NCBI RefSeq assembly: GCF_000699445.3
Contig: NC_067196.1
Coordinates: forward strand, 31,082,616-31,146,615
DNA from: Schistosoma haematobium
Lineage: Eukaryota > Platyhelminthes > Trematoda > Strigeidida > Schistosomatidae
Direction: 5' to 3'
Length of the DNA stretch: 64,000 nt
Shown: piece by piece, positions 23,762 through 34,700 of the stretch
Layout of the letters: each line of letters starts with the position of its first letter
Numbering within the stretch: position 1 is the first letter of the stretch
Notes under the pieces: model-generated
Seen by the model: the letters and a program-made list of their open reading frames with translations, nothing else
The model's database searches: none
Told to the model about the DNA's origin: nothing
Translations under genes and position numbers: made by a program

Positions 23762-24030
23762 TGTAGTGAAGGAGAACACAGGTTAGGACAACCGAATTAT
23801 ATTTAGCACAAAATTACAGAGTTACTGGGTAAAATAGAAAAACCATACTATAATACTTAATTTGCAAAATGTTCAATAATTGTCTCGGACTTCGTTGTTC
23901 TTGCATTTCCATACTAATTGCTTTCTATTACCACTTCCTTTCTTGATCTTACCCATCTTCTGCTGCCAGACATTACATTCCTGGCTTGCGTCATATACTA
24001 CTTATATCAATATAAGTAGCACGCACCACA
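23762..24030 (+). mobile_element. Solo LTR (family D), young copy
   Basis: This 269-bp copy is nearly identical to 4794-5060, starts TGTAGTG, ends CACCACA and is flanked by GTTG on both sides (23758-23761 and 24031-24034). Its high identity to the 4.8-kb copy suggests recent activity of the parent LTR retrotransposon. No internal region is present. Confidence 0.78.
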
Positions 24031-24034
24031 GTTG

Positions 24035-24801
24035 TGATAAATAACTTTTATTCGTTTAGCAGAGAAATTGCATTTTAACTATTCATACTTAAGAGATAAA
24101 AGTTCTATCAATGTGAATAATTTATAGAGTAGACCTAACTCATAATTGTTAAAGAAAAATTGATTGACAAGTAATATCTATACAAAATTATTATTTTTTT
24201 AATTTTGTAAATAAAGCAAACAATAAATAAAACGCGAGAAAAAAACACAACCTCTGTTGATTGATTTCCGTCATTCAATTTTCTTTAGATTTAAACTATA
24301 AAGTTTAAACATTTTAGCCAAAGTGAAATAAGTAAATTTTATACTTAGAAAAATAACGGTAAGAAATTTGATATAATCCATTTATAAACTTTCTAATGAA
24401 ATCAGAGAGTTGTTTTATATACCACATTTACTTAGATTTATATTATTGGATAAATTTCAATGAGTTAATGAATACGTATCAGTATACTTATTTATACGTG
24501 AATGAGTTTATTCGTATATCTATTAAAACATAACAATCAGGTACATATTTGTATATTGTGAAATTAATTGTCTGATGGGGTATTATTAAATTAAAAAGTT
24601 TCCCTGATTTCATTTAAACATAAAATCAATCAAACGATTTAGTAAAATAAACATATAAATAGTGATAAAAGTTTTTTAAAAAAATGGATTGTTGTTTAGA
24701 ATGTTTAAGGGATAGGAACGAATCGTTGGCTGAATTATCAAATTAGGAAGATATTTTGATCACTATTATTTAACAATAAGTCGTGGAACCAATTATTTCT
24801 G

Positions 24802-24854
<53 letters not shown>

Positions 24855-25360
24855 TTGTCAAAACATATCATCGATAAAAACCGGTTTATTTGACTTACAG
24901 GAACTGGTAATATTCAAGATTAAATAATTGGCAAGCAGAAATTAAATAGTTTTCATAATACACTATGAACCTCATTCATTTGTATGTAAGGTTTCATTGT
25001 TTCTTTTTTTTCTACTTTTATTAATGTAAATACATTGAAAAAAAGCCTTTAACATATACAGATAATAAAAAAACGGTTAACCTTAACTGTAACCAAATTA
25101 AAGCCTCAAATTATTTCTCTCTTTCTAATCGATTATACGGTTACTGAAGTTTCTATGACTTAGATAATAGATTGAACTTTTCGAAGTTATTTGAAATGAA
25201 TATAGAAAAACAATAATATTAAAATAACAGTTTTAATTTGTAATAAATATTATATCACATGTGATTTCTCAGTTTAGAAAAGATAATTTTTTCTAAAAAC
25301 AAAAACTTGTTTTACTGAATTTTTATTTTTGATTGATGTATTACACTATGATGAATGCGG
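24035..25360. other. AT-rich interval with one (AT)n microsatellite
   Basis: The microsatellite lies at 24803-24851. Nothing else was recognised. Confidence 0.55.
24803..24851. repeat. (AT)n microsatellite
   Basis: About 24 AT units. Confidence 0.98.
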
Positions 25361-25362
25361 AA

Positions 25363-25588
25363 CAACTCGACAGTGCGCACCCACGATCTCGTCCTGCGAG
25401 ATTTGAACCCGGCATCTATCAGTCTCGCGTACAGACGCTTAATCTTTACACTAATGAGCTGGTATCCAACGGTATTAACGTCTAACTTCAACTAATCTAC
25501 GAAATTGAGCCATAATCCACCATTGTCTTCAGTGAGTTACTATCCCACAAGAGATTTTTTTGAACTCCACTGGTCACTACTTCTTACT
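25363..25588 (-). repeat. Family B copy, 3' end lost
   Basis: On the minus strand it runs from the 5' body (GGAGTTCAAAAAAATCTC) through the tRNA-like segment (box B-like GGGTTCAAATC) into the first half of the hammerhead, where it ends. Without GAAA and stem III the ribozyme cannot act. Confidence 0.75.
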
Positions 25589-25872
25589 TTTTTAGTAAAC
25601 GTGACTTTTGGAATGACTATATTCAATAGTTATTTTTCTTTATTAAGGTACTTCGTCATAAATATATAGTGTTTCAAATAAATTTACTACTATCTTATTT
25701 AATGAGAATAATATATACACAGTAAACGATTACTCTTCAAGGAAAACGTTAGTTGAGATAAACTGTATCAATTAATCCAGTCTTTAGGATTTATCTTAAT
25801 GTAGTTACTTTTCTAATTTAAAATCGAAACACATTTGTAGTATAGGTGGTGGTACAAAATATATGAAACATA

Positions 25873-26216
25873 TAAATTCACATGGTATTGTTTAATGAAT
25901 CTTCTCATTGATGTTTAGGACTGAAATTGATCAGTCTCTTATTGTCATATGTACATACTATGCTTATTGCCTTAATTCACAAGCATTATAATCAGGGATG
26001 GATAGTGGCTGGCAGTGGAATCTAGGATGCACAAGTAATTGGCTATCAGGACTGAGTGGATAAAGCGATGGCGTTTGAAGCGAACCGTACCAGACAGGAG
26101 TCCCAGAGTGAACATCAACTGTGCGATGCTGGTACATTCAGCTGATGAGTCCCGAATAGGAAAAACAACGCGTGCTGGATTCCACTGCTAGCCGCTATCC
26201 AACTTTACTTACGAGA
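25873..26216 (+). repeat. Family A composite with full inverted tail at its 5' side
   Basis: From 25873 to about 26030 the plus strand carries the reverse complement of the whole family A tail, ending in GGATAGTGGCTGGCAGTGG. From about 26032 a plus-strand body follows: tRNA-like GACTGAGTGGATAAAGCGAT (box A-like), GTGAACATCAACTGTG and a hammerhead (26135-26181). After the ribozyme, CCACTGCTAGCCGCTATCC can pair with the inverted 5' segment. The ribozyme has CTGATGA, but GGACGAAAC has decayed to GGAAAAACAAC, so it should be inactive. Confidence 0.8.
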
Positions 26217-28060
26217 CAGATATTTCTGAAATCCATTATTGGAAAATAAAATATTCTGCATGTGAACACGATACGTGGAAAACCCCTGAAAATCCATTAT
26301 ATAACCGTAAGCATTATTTCAGTTATTTTATCAGATAAGAAAAATGATATGTAACTAAAATCTGTAATACCAACCTGTCCAAATACCACATTAATCTAAA
26401 TCTCTTTAGATTTACCCATTTTCTATTTTTTATATACATTCAATAATGAATGAAAATGTTATGTTATGTTTAGCGGTAAAAATTAAAATGTTTCATCGCT
26501 AGATTTAAATCGGAAGGACTGTTTAAAATATGGCAATTCCCAGACGATAAGCAAAAACTGTATTCACTACAAGATAGACAAAAAGATAATTATAATTTTA
26601 CTAAAATCAGATATTTGTTAGAAACAAAGTAGGTATCATATATGTTAGAATAAAGAAATGTTCTTTGGTACAATATTTACTTAACAGTAGATTTTGTTTC
26701 CATAAAAAATACCAAGCTAATTAGTAGCTTTACATATCTAAAATAAATTACATTGTTTACCATCATGTTATCAAACCTACTGACTACATCATGTTTCATA
26801 ATTATTGCTTGTATCACAGTAATGAATCTATCGGGTCAAAGAAAGCGACGTTTATATGTCGGATAAAATTCAAACAGTGATCTTATTTTCAGTCACTAAA
26901 TGAAGTAATAAGCGGAAAATATCGTTATAGATTACTTATAATACTTTAGATTGTTTACAAAGAGTTTATTGTATCCGTGTATTGTGTACATGAAATAAGA
27001 GAAATGCATTATATGTGTTGTCAGCATTATTCAATTAGGATTAGCGGTATTTTTTACTCAAATCTACTTACGCATATGAAAGGATAGTTTATATTCCTGC
27101 ATCGCAAAAATATTTAGACATATATATGAATGTTGTTACCATCATGTTAAATACTTCCACGTTTTATTGACAAATTATATATTTTCATTAAAGGTCTAGA
27201 TGTTACTTACTATGAACTGAGTAAACTGAGTTTTGATACGTAAATACTAATATAAAAAATTATTATGAATGACATTCGACTGTATAAAGAAAATCACAAG
27301 ATTGTCTCATCGCATTTATGTTTGCATATATACATTAGACAATGAAGTGAATAAGTTTAGTTAGACTAGTTTGAACATCATTACCGTTTAGTAAATACAA
27401 TATATAAAGTAACTGTATTTACTTTCCACTTAATCTACTATGAACATATGTCAGTAATTTTGTAAAATAAATTTATTCATTAAAATATTTACATAGAGAC
27501 AATTTGTTTTTTAATGAAGAGATAATAAGCTTAATCAATCATGTTATAATAGAAAACAACCAGTTTTAAAAAAACATCACCTTAAGAAAAAACAAGTTGA
27601 ATAACTCAAAGTTTGTTTATTTTTTAAAAAAAATAATTTTTATTTATTTATTTATTTGTGGAAAAATGTAAGAAAAACTTTATTTTTTTTTGTTTTTTCG
27701 AAAATATTGATTATTTTGTTTTTCATTAAAGCTTCTTTTATATTTAACAAGCAAAAAGAAAATGTCATACTTTAATAATGTGGAATCTAAAGTTCGAAAT
27801 GATGAAATACCGATCATTCAATATTGATAAACTGTTAAACATTATAAACAGAATAGTTTAATAATAGATTTTATATTAGGCTTTTAATAGTGAGTTACAT
27901 CTAAGAAGTTTGATTATAGTTATGATTTATGCAAGAACCTGATCTATATCATTGAATACCATCTATTCTGATTCTGATATCTATCAAATAATCTCAGTCA
28001 AGTTTTTCATACACTGTTTTTATGAGTTACTTTTTTTAGTAACATGATTTCGATCAAGAG
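26217..28060. other. AT-rich interval with no supported feature
   Basis: There is a short (TTTA)n run near 27640. Nothing else was recognised. Confidence 0.55.
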
Positions 28061-28450
28061 TGTTGATTATTGCTTCGTATAATTTCGGCGCTGCTATAAC
28101 TGTGTGGTAGCGAATTATCGATCGGACCAAAGACGCGCAAACACGTAGGAACGGCCTAGGGTTCTGATTGGTCCCGCTTCCCTGTCTAGCCCAGCCAGTT
28201 GAGTCCAGAGCACAAGTTTTAGCCTCGGAGATATGAATCATTATATTTCAAACATACTTTGTTTATATACCAGTCAAGCAGACCACATTGTACCATAAAA
28301 TAGAAAATAACATTGTACAATATTGACCAGTAGGAAAATGACACATGAAGTAAATATTGACCAATAAGAAAATGACACCATCTCAAGTCCAAGGGATAGC
28401 GTTATATTTAACAGAATAATTTTTGGGATATTTTTCTGAATATCCCAACA
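28061..28450 (-). repeat. LTR-like repeat, TGTTGG...CAACA ends
   Basis: This 390-bp segment is GC-richer in its left half. On the minus strand it starts TGTTGGGATA, ends CAACA and has a TATA-like GTATATAAACA inside. It shares a block with 19025-19310. No flanking duplication, primer-binding site or polypurine tract was found, so the LTR assignment is tentative. Confidence 0.4.
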
Positions 28451-29257
28451 GGGGCAATCTATTGATACATAGTTAATACCGAAATTTAATAAAAATAAAG
28501 TTTACAAGCTATAACTTTATTAAAACTAATCATTTCAAGTTATTTAACTTGTTTCTTGAATATTAACAATTATTAAGCTATCCCTGAAAAAAAGGGTCTG
28601 ATTAACCATACAAATATCACTATTTCTGAAGAACCAATGAACTGCTTAAATGTGAACTGATGAAATTCATAGTTATCTATATAATTATCAAAACCCATTG
28701 AAGTTTTTTGTAAAAGTATCATATATAATGTTTGCTTTAAATCATATTAGAATCACTTTAGGTATTTAAATATTTCATAAAAAGCCGTTAACTACATAGC
28801 TAAATGATTTGTTTTTACTTGTACCCTTAATATGAAAGCGTACAGAATATATATATTTTTCTCAATATTCATTTGGTTTGATTTATACCTGGAGTGAATG
28901 GAAAATAGAAAAGATAACGATAACTGTCTATTCAATGATATGTTACAGGTGGAGATGCTAAAAAAAAATCAAAATGTAAAAACAAAAGTAGGAATTTACC
29001 AGTTTCCAATTTATCCTAACACTAATCACTATGAAAGTTCAATTTGCATATTTTATAGAAATAACCGTAATGAAACTAAAATTATTATGGAAATTTATTT
29101 AATCATTTTGAAATGTCCGTAGTAGTTGTTTAGATGATTTATTCTCGTTTCTGATTAGAATAGGATTACATTTAAGCAAAATGGATACTACAATATTAAA
29201 TAATAAAATAACTTGGAGTTCTGTTTGTTTCATTTGAATAAAATGAATTCAGAAATC

Positions 29258-29260
<3 letters not shown>
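28451..29260. other. AT-rich interval with no supported feature
   Basis: The open frame at 28898-29122 (74 codons) is lysine- and asparagine-rich through A/T bias and matches no family known to me. Confidence 0.5.

Positions 29261-29290
<30 letters not shown>
29261..29290. repeat. (AT)n microsatellite
   Basis: About 15 AT units directly upstream of the family B composite. Confidence 0.97.
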
Positions 29291-29295
<5 letters not shown>

Positions 29296-29385
29296 ATATC
29301 AGAATGGGTTTTGTGGAGAGTTTAGAAATTCCATAGGTTGAAATCATGAGTCAGTTGAAGCTAGACCACCATTGAAAACCTGGAA

Positions 29386-29431
29386 GCACTGGACGGCCGT
29401 TTCGTCCTGATATGGGACTCCTCAGCAGTGC
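29386..29431 (-). ncRNA. Hammerhead ribozyme, family B (core intact)
   Basis: On the minus strand stem I is GCACTG/CAGTGC, the core CTGAGGA, stem II GTCC-CATATCA-GGAC, then GAAA, stem III ACGGCCGT, and cleavage at GTC^C. Confidence 0.88.
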
Positions 29432-29718
29432 GCATCCACGATCCCGCGTGGTGCTTCCAGGTTTTCAATGGTGGTCTAGCTTCAACTGACTCATGATTTC
29501 AACCTATGGAATTTCTAAAACTCTCCACAAAACCCATTCTGATAATAATCAACTGCTCACTAGTGACTGACTTCAGGAAAAACTCCTGGAGTTCTAATGA
29601 GAAGCCGTTACCAGTGGAGTTCAACCGGTCTGTTGTGAGATAACAACTCACTGAAGACAATGGTGTACGGTGGCGCAACTTCGTGGATTGGTTGAAGTTA
29701 GACATTAACACCGTTGGA

Positions 29719-29795
29719 TGCCGGCTCAGTGGTCTAGTGGTTAAGTGCTCGCGCGCGAAGCCAGTAGGTCCTGGTTTCGACCCCTCGTGGTGCGG
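29719..29795 (+). promoter_or_regulatory. tRNA-like segment with box A/B motifs
   Basis: Box A-like GGCTCAGTGGTCTAGTGG is kept. The box B-like region reads GGTTTCGACCC, changed by one base from the 14.8-kb copy (GGGTTCGAGCC). Confidence 0.65.
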
Positions 29796-29817
29796 GATCG
29801 TGGATGTGCACTGCTGA

Positions 29818-29853
29818 GGAGTCCCATATCAGGACGAAACGGCCGTCCAGTGC
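29818..29853 (+). ncRNA. Hammerhead ribozyme, family B (core intact)
   Basis: Stem I is GCACTG/CAGTGC, the core CTGAGGA, stem II GTCC-CATATCA-GGAC, then GAAA, stem III ACGGCCGT. Cleavage falls between 29847 and 29848. Confidence 0.88.
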
Positions 29854-29919
29854 TTCCAGGTTTTCAATGGTGGTCTAGCTTCAACTGACTCATGATTTCA
29901 ACCTATGGAATTTTTATAT

Positions 29920-31833
29920 AACTAATAATCACTCTAAAGGTAATCTCACAAGGTTTTGCTAAGTGTTTTCTGTCTGTTAAATCTCCTTAAACAATTACTT
30001 TTGAAATGACCAAATATTTTACTACCATTGAAAGTCATGATGGGTCATGAGAAAATACTACTACCTTAATATTTAGATTTTTCGATTGCATGTCAATGTC
30101 ACAATGAATCCTTATAAATTATTGTATATTCGATAAAAAGAGACTTCAAAAACGACTTACTGATGTTTTTACATTAGACGTGGCCAGCTTGAATATCTGG
30201 GCTACCTGTTTCTACCATTTGGATATTTCAAAAAGTTATCTGTTTTCTTGTTTGTTTTAACACACCATTATGTCTATGAATCGTATAACCTATTCAGATG
30301 CGTTTGTGAAAAGTTAACGACAATTTGCTGTACAAGTTACAAAAAAGCTCAATCAGAGACATCGTGGGCACTGGCAATATGCATCGAAAAGAATATACAT
30401 TAGTCAGATATCGATTCTTAAACTGCTAACATCTAACTGGCGACCACACAATATTTATCGAAGGGGTCGAACAATAAACAGGAAATAGAAATTTATTGAA
30501 ATACTTATTGCTGAGAATTCTATATTGTACCAAAAAAATATAATATTGAATAAAGCCACTAATAATAATAATAACTATACTTCTCTCAAATAGGACCCAC
30601 GAACAGTTCACACATAAAACTGTTTCTGTATAGGCACTTCAACTTCTCATATTTTTATTCACCCTTAACCTCGTAGATCATAAAAAATGCTCAATTTGGA
30701 AACGTGGTTTTTTAAAATAAGGCTTCATAATAAAAAACCAGTCCTCGAAAATCCTTTATTAATAACATCAGTGAATCACAAATATAACATGTAATTACTG
30801 CTTGGCTGTTAGTGCTAATAACTGAAAAAATTCAATAGCTTTTGTAGTAAATTTGAGGAAATTTCATAAAACATTTACTGAAGAAGGGAAAATTCAACTG
30901 TTGTATATAACATCATATTCACAACTAACCAAATGAGTTGAAATATTCATGAAATACAGATGAATCATATATTTATGATAAATTCGCTTTATTATGGTCA
31001 AAAGTTAAAAACAAAATGAAGGCTGATATATTCTTCATATCCGATTGCCTTCAGGTTGAGAACAATCGAAAAGCAGGTAGTGCTGGATGTGTGTAACATT
31101 AAAGCTTCAAAAAATATGATAATGAACTTCCTTTGGCTTATCAGCAATCAAATCTACGAGTTTAAGTTTGACGGAGATAACACCGATTTTAAGTCACTAC
31201 AATGGAGTCCAATGATCACTATCTCTGTTTAACAGAAAAGAGTTTATGATAACACCATTTCAAAATGAAAACTGATAATCTCATAAGTGTGTACAGCTGT
31301 GGATTTCAAAGCTAGAATGAAACATCAGCTTAAGGCTTCCTGGTTCTACAGTAGGAAACAGTGAATAAAAAGCAGTCGGCATTTACAACCAACTTAACAA
31401 AAAACATTTTATCAAAACTGACGTTTAAACGATATTACGCTTTAAAAAATATTAGCATGATAGACTAGATGAATGTCTTATTATTTAAAAAAAACATCAA
31501 AAGAATGAAAGTTGTATCGAAATGTGTTGTAGAGGAATGTCTGACTATTTATGATTTTAACATCATTCGATTTGATACTTTTCTCAAAGTCACATTAGTT
31601 TATTAGATCTGATACTGTTTTCGTTTTGAAAGTATTTCAAGGTATAAAAAATTGAGCGTTCATTATGTTAAACTATATTTAAAGCTGTGTACGATCATTA
31701 GTTAGATCTTTTTAACTTTATGTTATCGTAAAACATACAAATACTAAACATATGTTGGTGAGTTATGGTACATTTTAGCTAGAATGGTTCAAACGATAAA
31801 CCAATACAGTTCAATCAACATTAATGAAATTCA
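29920..31833. other. AT-rich interval with no supported feature
   Basis: Nothing recognised. The open frame at 30426-30611 has no domain. Confidence 0.5.
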
Positions 31834-32148
31834 GCACTAATTAATTATCAGTTTAGGGTTTGTGGAGATTGCTAAGTTTTTGATTGAGATCATGAACCGA
31901 TTGATGTTAGACCACCATCGAAAATCTGGAAGCACTGGGCAACTGTTTCGTCCTGTTATGGGGCTCCTTAGCAGTGCTCATCCACGATCCTGCTCGCGGG
32001 ATTCGAACCCAGGGCCTTCAGTCTCGTGCGCGATCGCTTAACCTACTGGACCACTGAGCCGGCATCCAATGGTGTTAATGTTTAACCTCAACCAATCCAC
32101 GGAATTGCGCGACCATCTTCCGTTATACTGAGGTAGACATCTGTTTCT
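31834..32148 (-). repeat. Family B copy, nearly full length, ribozyme mutated
   Basis: The minus strand has the 5' body, tRNA-like head (box B GGGTTCGAATCC) and hammerhead region (31932-31977). The core reads CTAAGGA, so the invariant G of CTGA is lost. Stem III has become ACAGTTGC, which breaks its palindrome. Inactive as a ribozyme. Confidence 0.8.
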
Positions 32149-33455
32149 GTAGATCAACAAAGAAGTGTGTCTACAGAACATGTTGGACATAGTACATTTT
32201 ATTTTAAGGTGTAGCTATCCGGCCAACTTGAGTAATCTATCCGAACAGTTTATTTTAATTTCAAAAAATTCAATGTAAACACTTATACAAATCAGATTAT
32301 TCGGTCACAATTACTCACACCGAATCAAATACTGATAACTACTTATGTCGACAGACATAAATAGTATGTAACACCAATCGAAAGTGGAAAATCTGGTAAC
32401 AGAAGGCTAAGAAGATTGAGTTGAAGAGAATAGAAATGAATTTTGAACTGAAAGAATCATGGAAAATGTGAAGGACAAATGTTGGAAATTTGCAAATGAA
32501 ATATTCAATGTACGGTATTCATATTTTTTCAAGAGATTTTGTAATTTTGTATTACAATACAATCGGTTGTCCTCACCAGTTTTTTCGTTCGCTATGATCA
32601 TATATTACATATTTATTTCAATTTATTCCTTGAAGTATATTAACTTGTGCTAAATTGAAAGAGTTATTTACTACCTAAAGAATTGATGTGCACTAAGCAA
32701 CAAAAAGTCGAGAAATCAATTTTCTTTACACAAAGCGATGATAAAAATACGTTATTACTACTCGTTGATCAAGAGATTTAACAAAATCTATTTAACAAGT
32801 AATAAAATGTTGAAAGAACACACTACACTGAAATATCATCTGATCAACTTCTTTTATCTATTACTCTCCTATTTAAATGATTTAAACACTGCTTTATAAA
32901 AAACCATAGTTTACAACGCATAAGAACAAATCACTTCACTGAAAATACTAATCAAAAATACTAAAAACAATGCATGTAAGCTTTCTCCAAGTTGTAGAAG
33001 CGTGTTACCAATGACTGTTGAACTATATCTCCAATAATTTCAAGGAAAAAATCAATAACAAAGTGTCATCTCCCCAGAAAAGGTTTAAGTTATTCCGTTT
33101 AACTTGAACTTATCGAAGCATATTATATCAAGCAGAAGACTTTTTGAACTAGATGGAATATCATAATAGAATCCCTGAGACGAGTAAATTAATTGTCATT
33201 CAATTTTTACCGTCAATTCAGTTGCATACAATTTTACTAGAATTTGAATTGAATATTCATTAAATGTTTGCATACTTTTATTCATTAGTAATTTAGAAAA
33301 AAACTGATCTTTCAGCTTAACAAATAGAAAAATTCAACTAAATACTTCCTAATGTTATTAAAAATTTGAACAATTTTTATGCATTACAATTGACTACAAA
33401 AACAACTATTCATTTGATTGACAGACAATTCCCATTTAAACATTAAAAACTAAAA
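32149..33455. other. AT-rich interval with no supported feature
   Basis: Two overlapping open frames near 32407-32653 on opposite strands have no recognisable domain. Confidence 0.5.
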
Positions 33456-33460
33456 ACACG

Positions 33461-33793
33461 AAGTTCAGCGAATATAAGCTTCCCGATCTGGTCGCCTCCA
33501 TATGCATCTACCAGTTCACCTGCTCTTGTGGAGCAATGTACATTGGCCGTAGCCAGCGATCGTTTTCAACTCGGATACGGGAAAACGTTCTAGTTTGATT
33601 CTACAAAGGCAAGAGGAAGGCAGTTAGGAGTTCTATACATGAACACCTAATCGACTGTGATCATTCTACGGACCCACAGTTTGATTTCAAGGTTTTATAT
33701 ACGATTCGTTCAAATCTATCAAGATTTCTTTGTATCCAACTCCTAAAAATAGCCGAAGCTCTTACTATGCATGAGCTCAAGTCAGAACTGTGA
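33461..33793 (+). pseudogene. Penelope-like element, GIY-YIG endonuclease relic
   Basis: The translation starting at 33461 holds the zinc-knuckle-like CSCGAMYIGRSQRSFSTRI block, followed after about 35 residues by SSIHEHLIDCDHS and an FKVLYTIRSN stretch, and ends at a stop at 33791-33793. This order (Y.C.CGA.YIG.T.R, then SSI..HL....H) is typical of the C-terminal GIY-YIG nuclease domain of Penelope-like retroelements, which nicks target DNA. An in-frame TGA at 33596-33598 interrupts it and no reverse transcriptase lies upstream. It is therefore a 5'-truncated dead copy. Penelope-like elements are known to carry hammerhead motifs, which makes its presence beside the ribozyme SINEs notable. 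Confidence 0.8.
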
Positions 33794-34190
33794 GTACAAA
33801 AGCAGTACGTCCAATCGTTATCTTTACCTTGTACTTAATAATTATTGTTGTTATTACTGCATTCCCCCCTTACTTATGTCTCATACTCTTATTATTTTAT
33901 TCATAATTACCCATCATATCACTTTATTTATTTATCTTTCTATGACCTTAAATGATTGTTAGGATATTTTAGTCATCTTACTACCACATTATTATTATTC
34001 ATATTACATAATCTGGTATTATAATATTTCTATTACATCATCTTTGTTATTCCTTGTACACATTTCCTCACGGAACTAGTACTTTAACAGAAAAAAATAC
34101 GATTGTACTATTTGATGACAAATTTGTTGAAAAGAGATTCCTTCACTGAACTTCATGTTTTTATCCATTCGATGTTATATTTCTTTATTT
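33794..34190. other. Probable 3' flank of the Penelope relic, then AT-rich DNA
   Basis: The first ~100 bp may be 3' UTR of the element at 33461-33793. No boundary could be fixed. Confidence 0.35.
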
Positions 34191-34194
34191 CAAT

Positions 34195-34700
34195 GGTTCA
34201 GATCATGAGACAATTAAAACTAGACCAACATGGAAAACCTGGAAGCACTGTATGGCCGTTTCATCACATTGTGGGACTCCTCAGCAGTGGCATCCACGAT
34301 CCAACCTCGCGAAATTCAAATCCAGGATTTATCAGTCTAGCGCGCAGGCGCTTAACCACTAGACCACTGAGCTGGCCGGCATCCAACGGTGTTAATGCCT
34401 AACTTCAAGTAATTTACGAAATTGAGCCACCGTTCACCATTGTCATCAGTAAGATACTATATTACAACAGACCTGGTTGAACCCTACTGGTCAAGGCTTC
34501 TCATTAGAACTCCAAGAAATACCTCTTGAAACCAGTCACTAGTGAGCACATGATGACTATTATCAGAAGAGGGTTTTGTGGATATTATAGTGATTTCAAT
34601 GAATGAGATCATGAGTCAATTCAAGTTAGACCATCATGGAAAACCTGGAAGCACTGGATGGCCATTTCGTCTTATTACGGGACTCCCCAGCAGCAGGAAA
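34195..34700 (-). mobile_element. Family B head-to-tail partial dimer
   Basis: On the minus strand a hammerhead plus tail (34695 down to about 34600) runs straight into a complete monomer (5' body, tRNA-like head, second hammerhead 34245-34290, tail to 34195). The two cleavage points are 406 bp apart, matching the monomer length of about 400 bp. Ribozyme 2 (34651-34695) has CTGGGGA (core broken), but its stem III ATGGCCAT remains a palindrome. Ribozyme 1 has an intact CTGAGGA but poor stem II pairing. Confidence 0.82.
34245..34290 (-). ncRNA. Hammerhead ribozyme, family B, weakened
   Basis: Core CTGAGGA and GAAA are intact. Stem II is mispaired (GTCC against TGAT) and stem III reads ACGGCCAT. 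Activity is doubtful. Confidence 0.55.

Larger units (their letters stand above)
29302..29916 (+). mobile_element. Family B composite: inverted tail-hammerhead, then tail, then full monomer
   Basis: Three modules follow one another. 29302-29446 is the minus-strand tail and intact hammerhead. 29451-29519 is a plus-strand tail that begins GTGCTTCC, two bases after the normal ribozyme cleavage point. 29520-29916 is a full plus-strand monomer with tRNA-like head (29719-29795) and intact hammerhead. From the junction to the next cleavage site is 397 bp, about one monomer. This is what a unit-length cleaved RNA joined to another copy would give. No clear flanking duplication was found in the AT-rich flanks. 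Confidence 0.85.

Noticed and set aside
11451..24851. Long (AT)n tracts as replication origins or promoters
   Set aside because: They are ordinary dinucleotide microsatellites; nothing around them supports a function.
29251..29930. Target duplication around the 29.3-29.9 kb composite
   Set aside because: Flanks are AT repeats, so any short match is uninformative; no exact long repeat was found.
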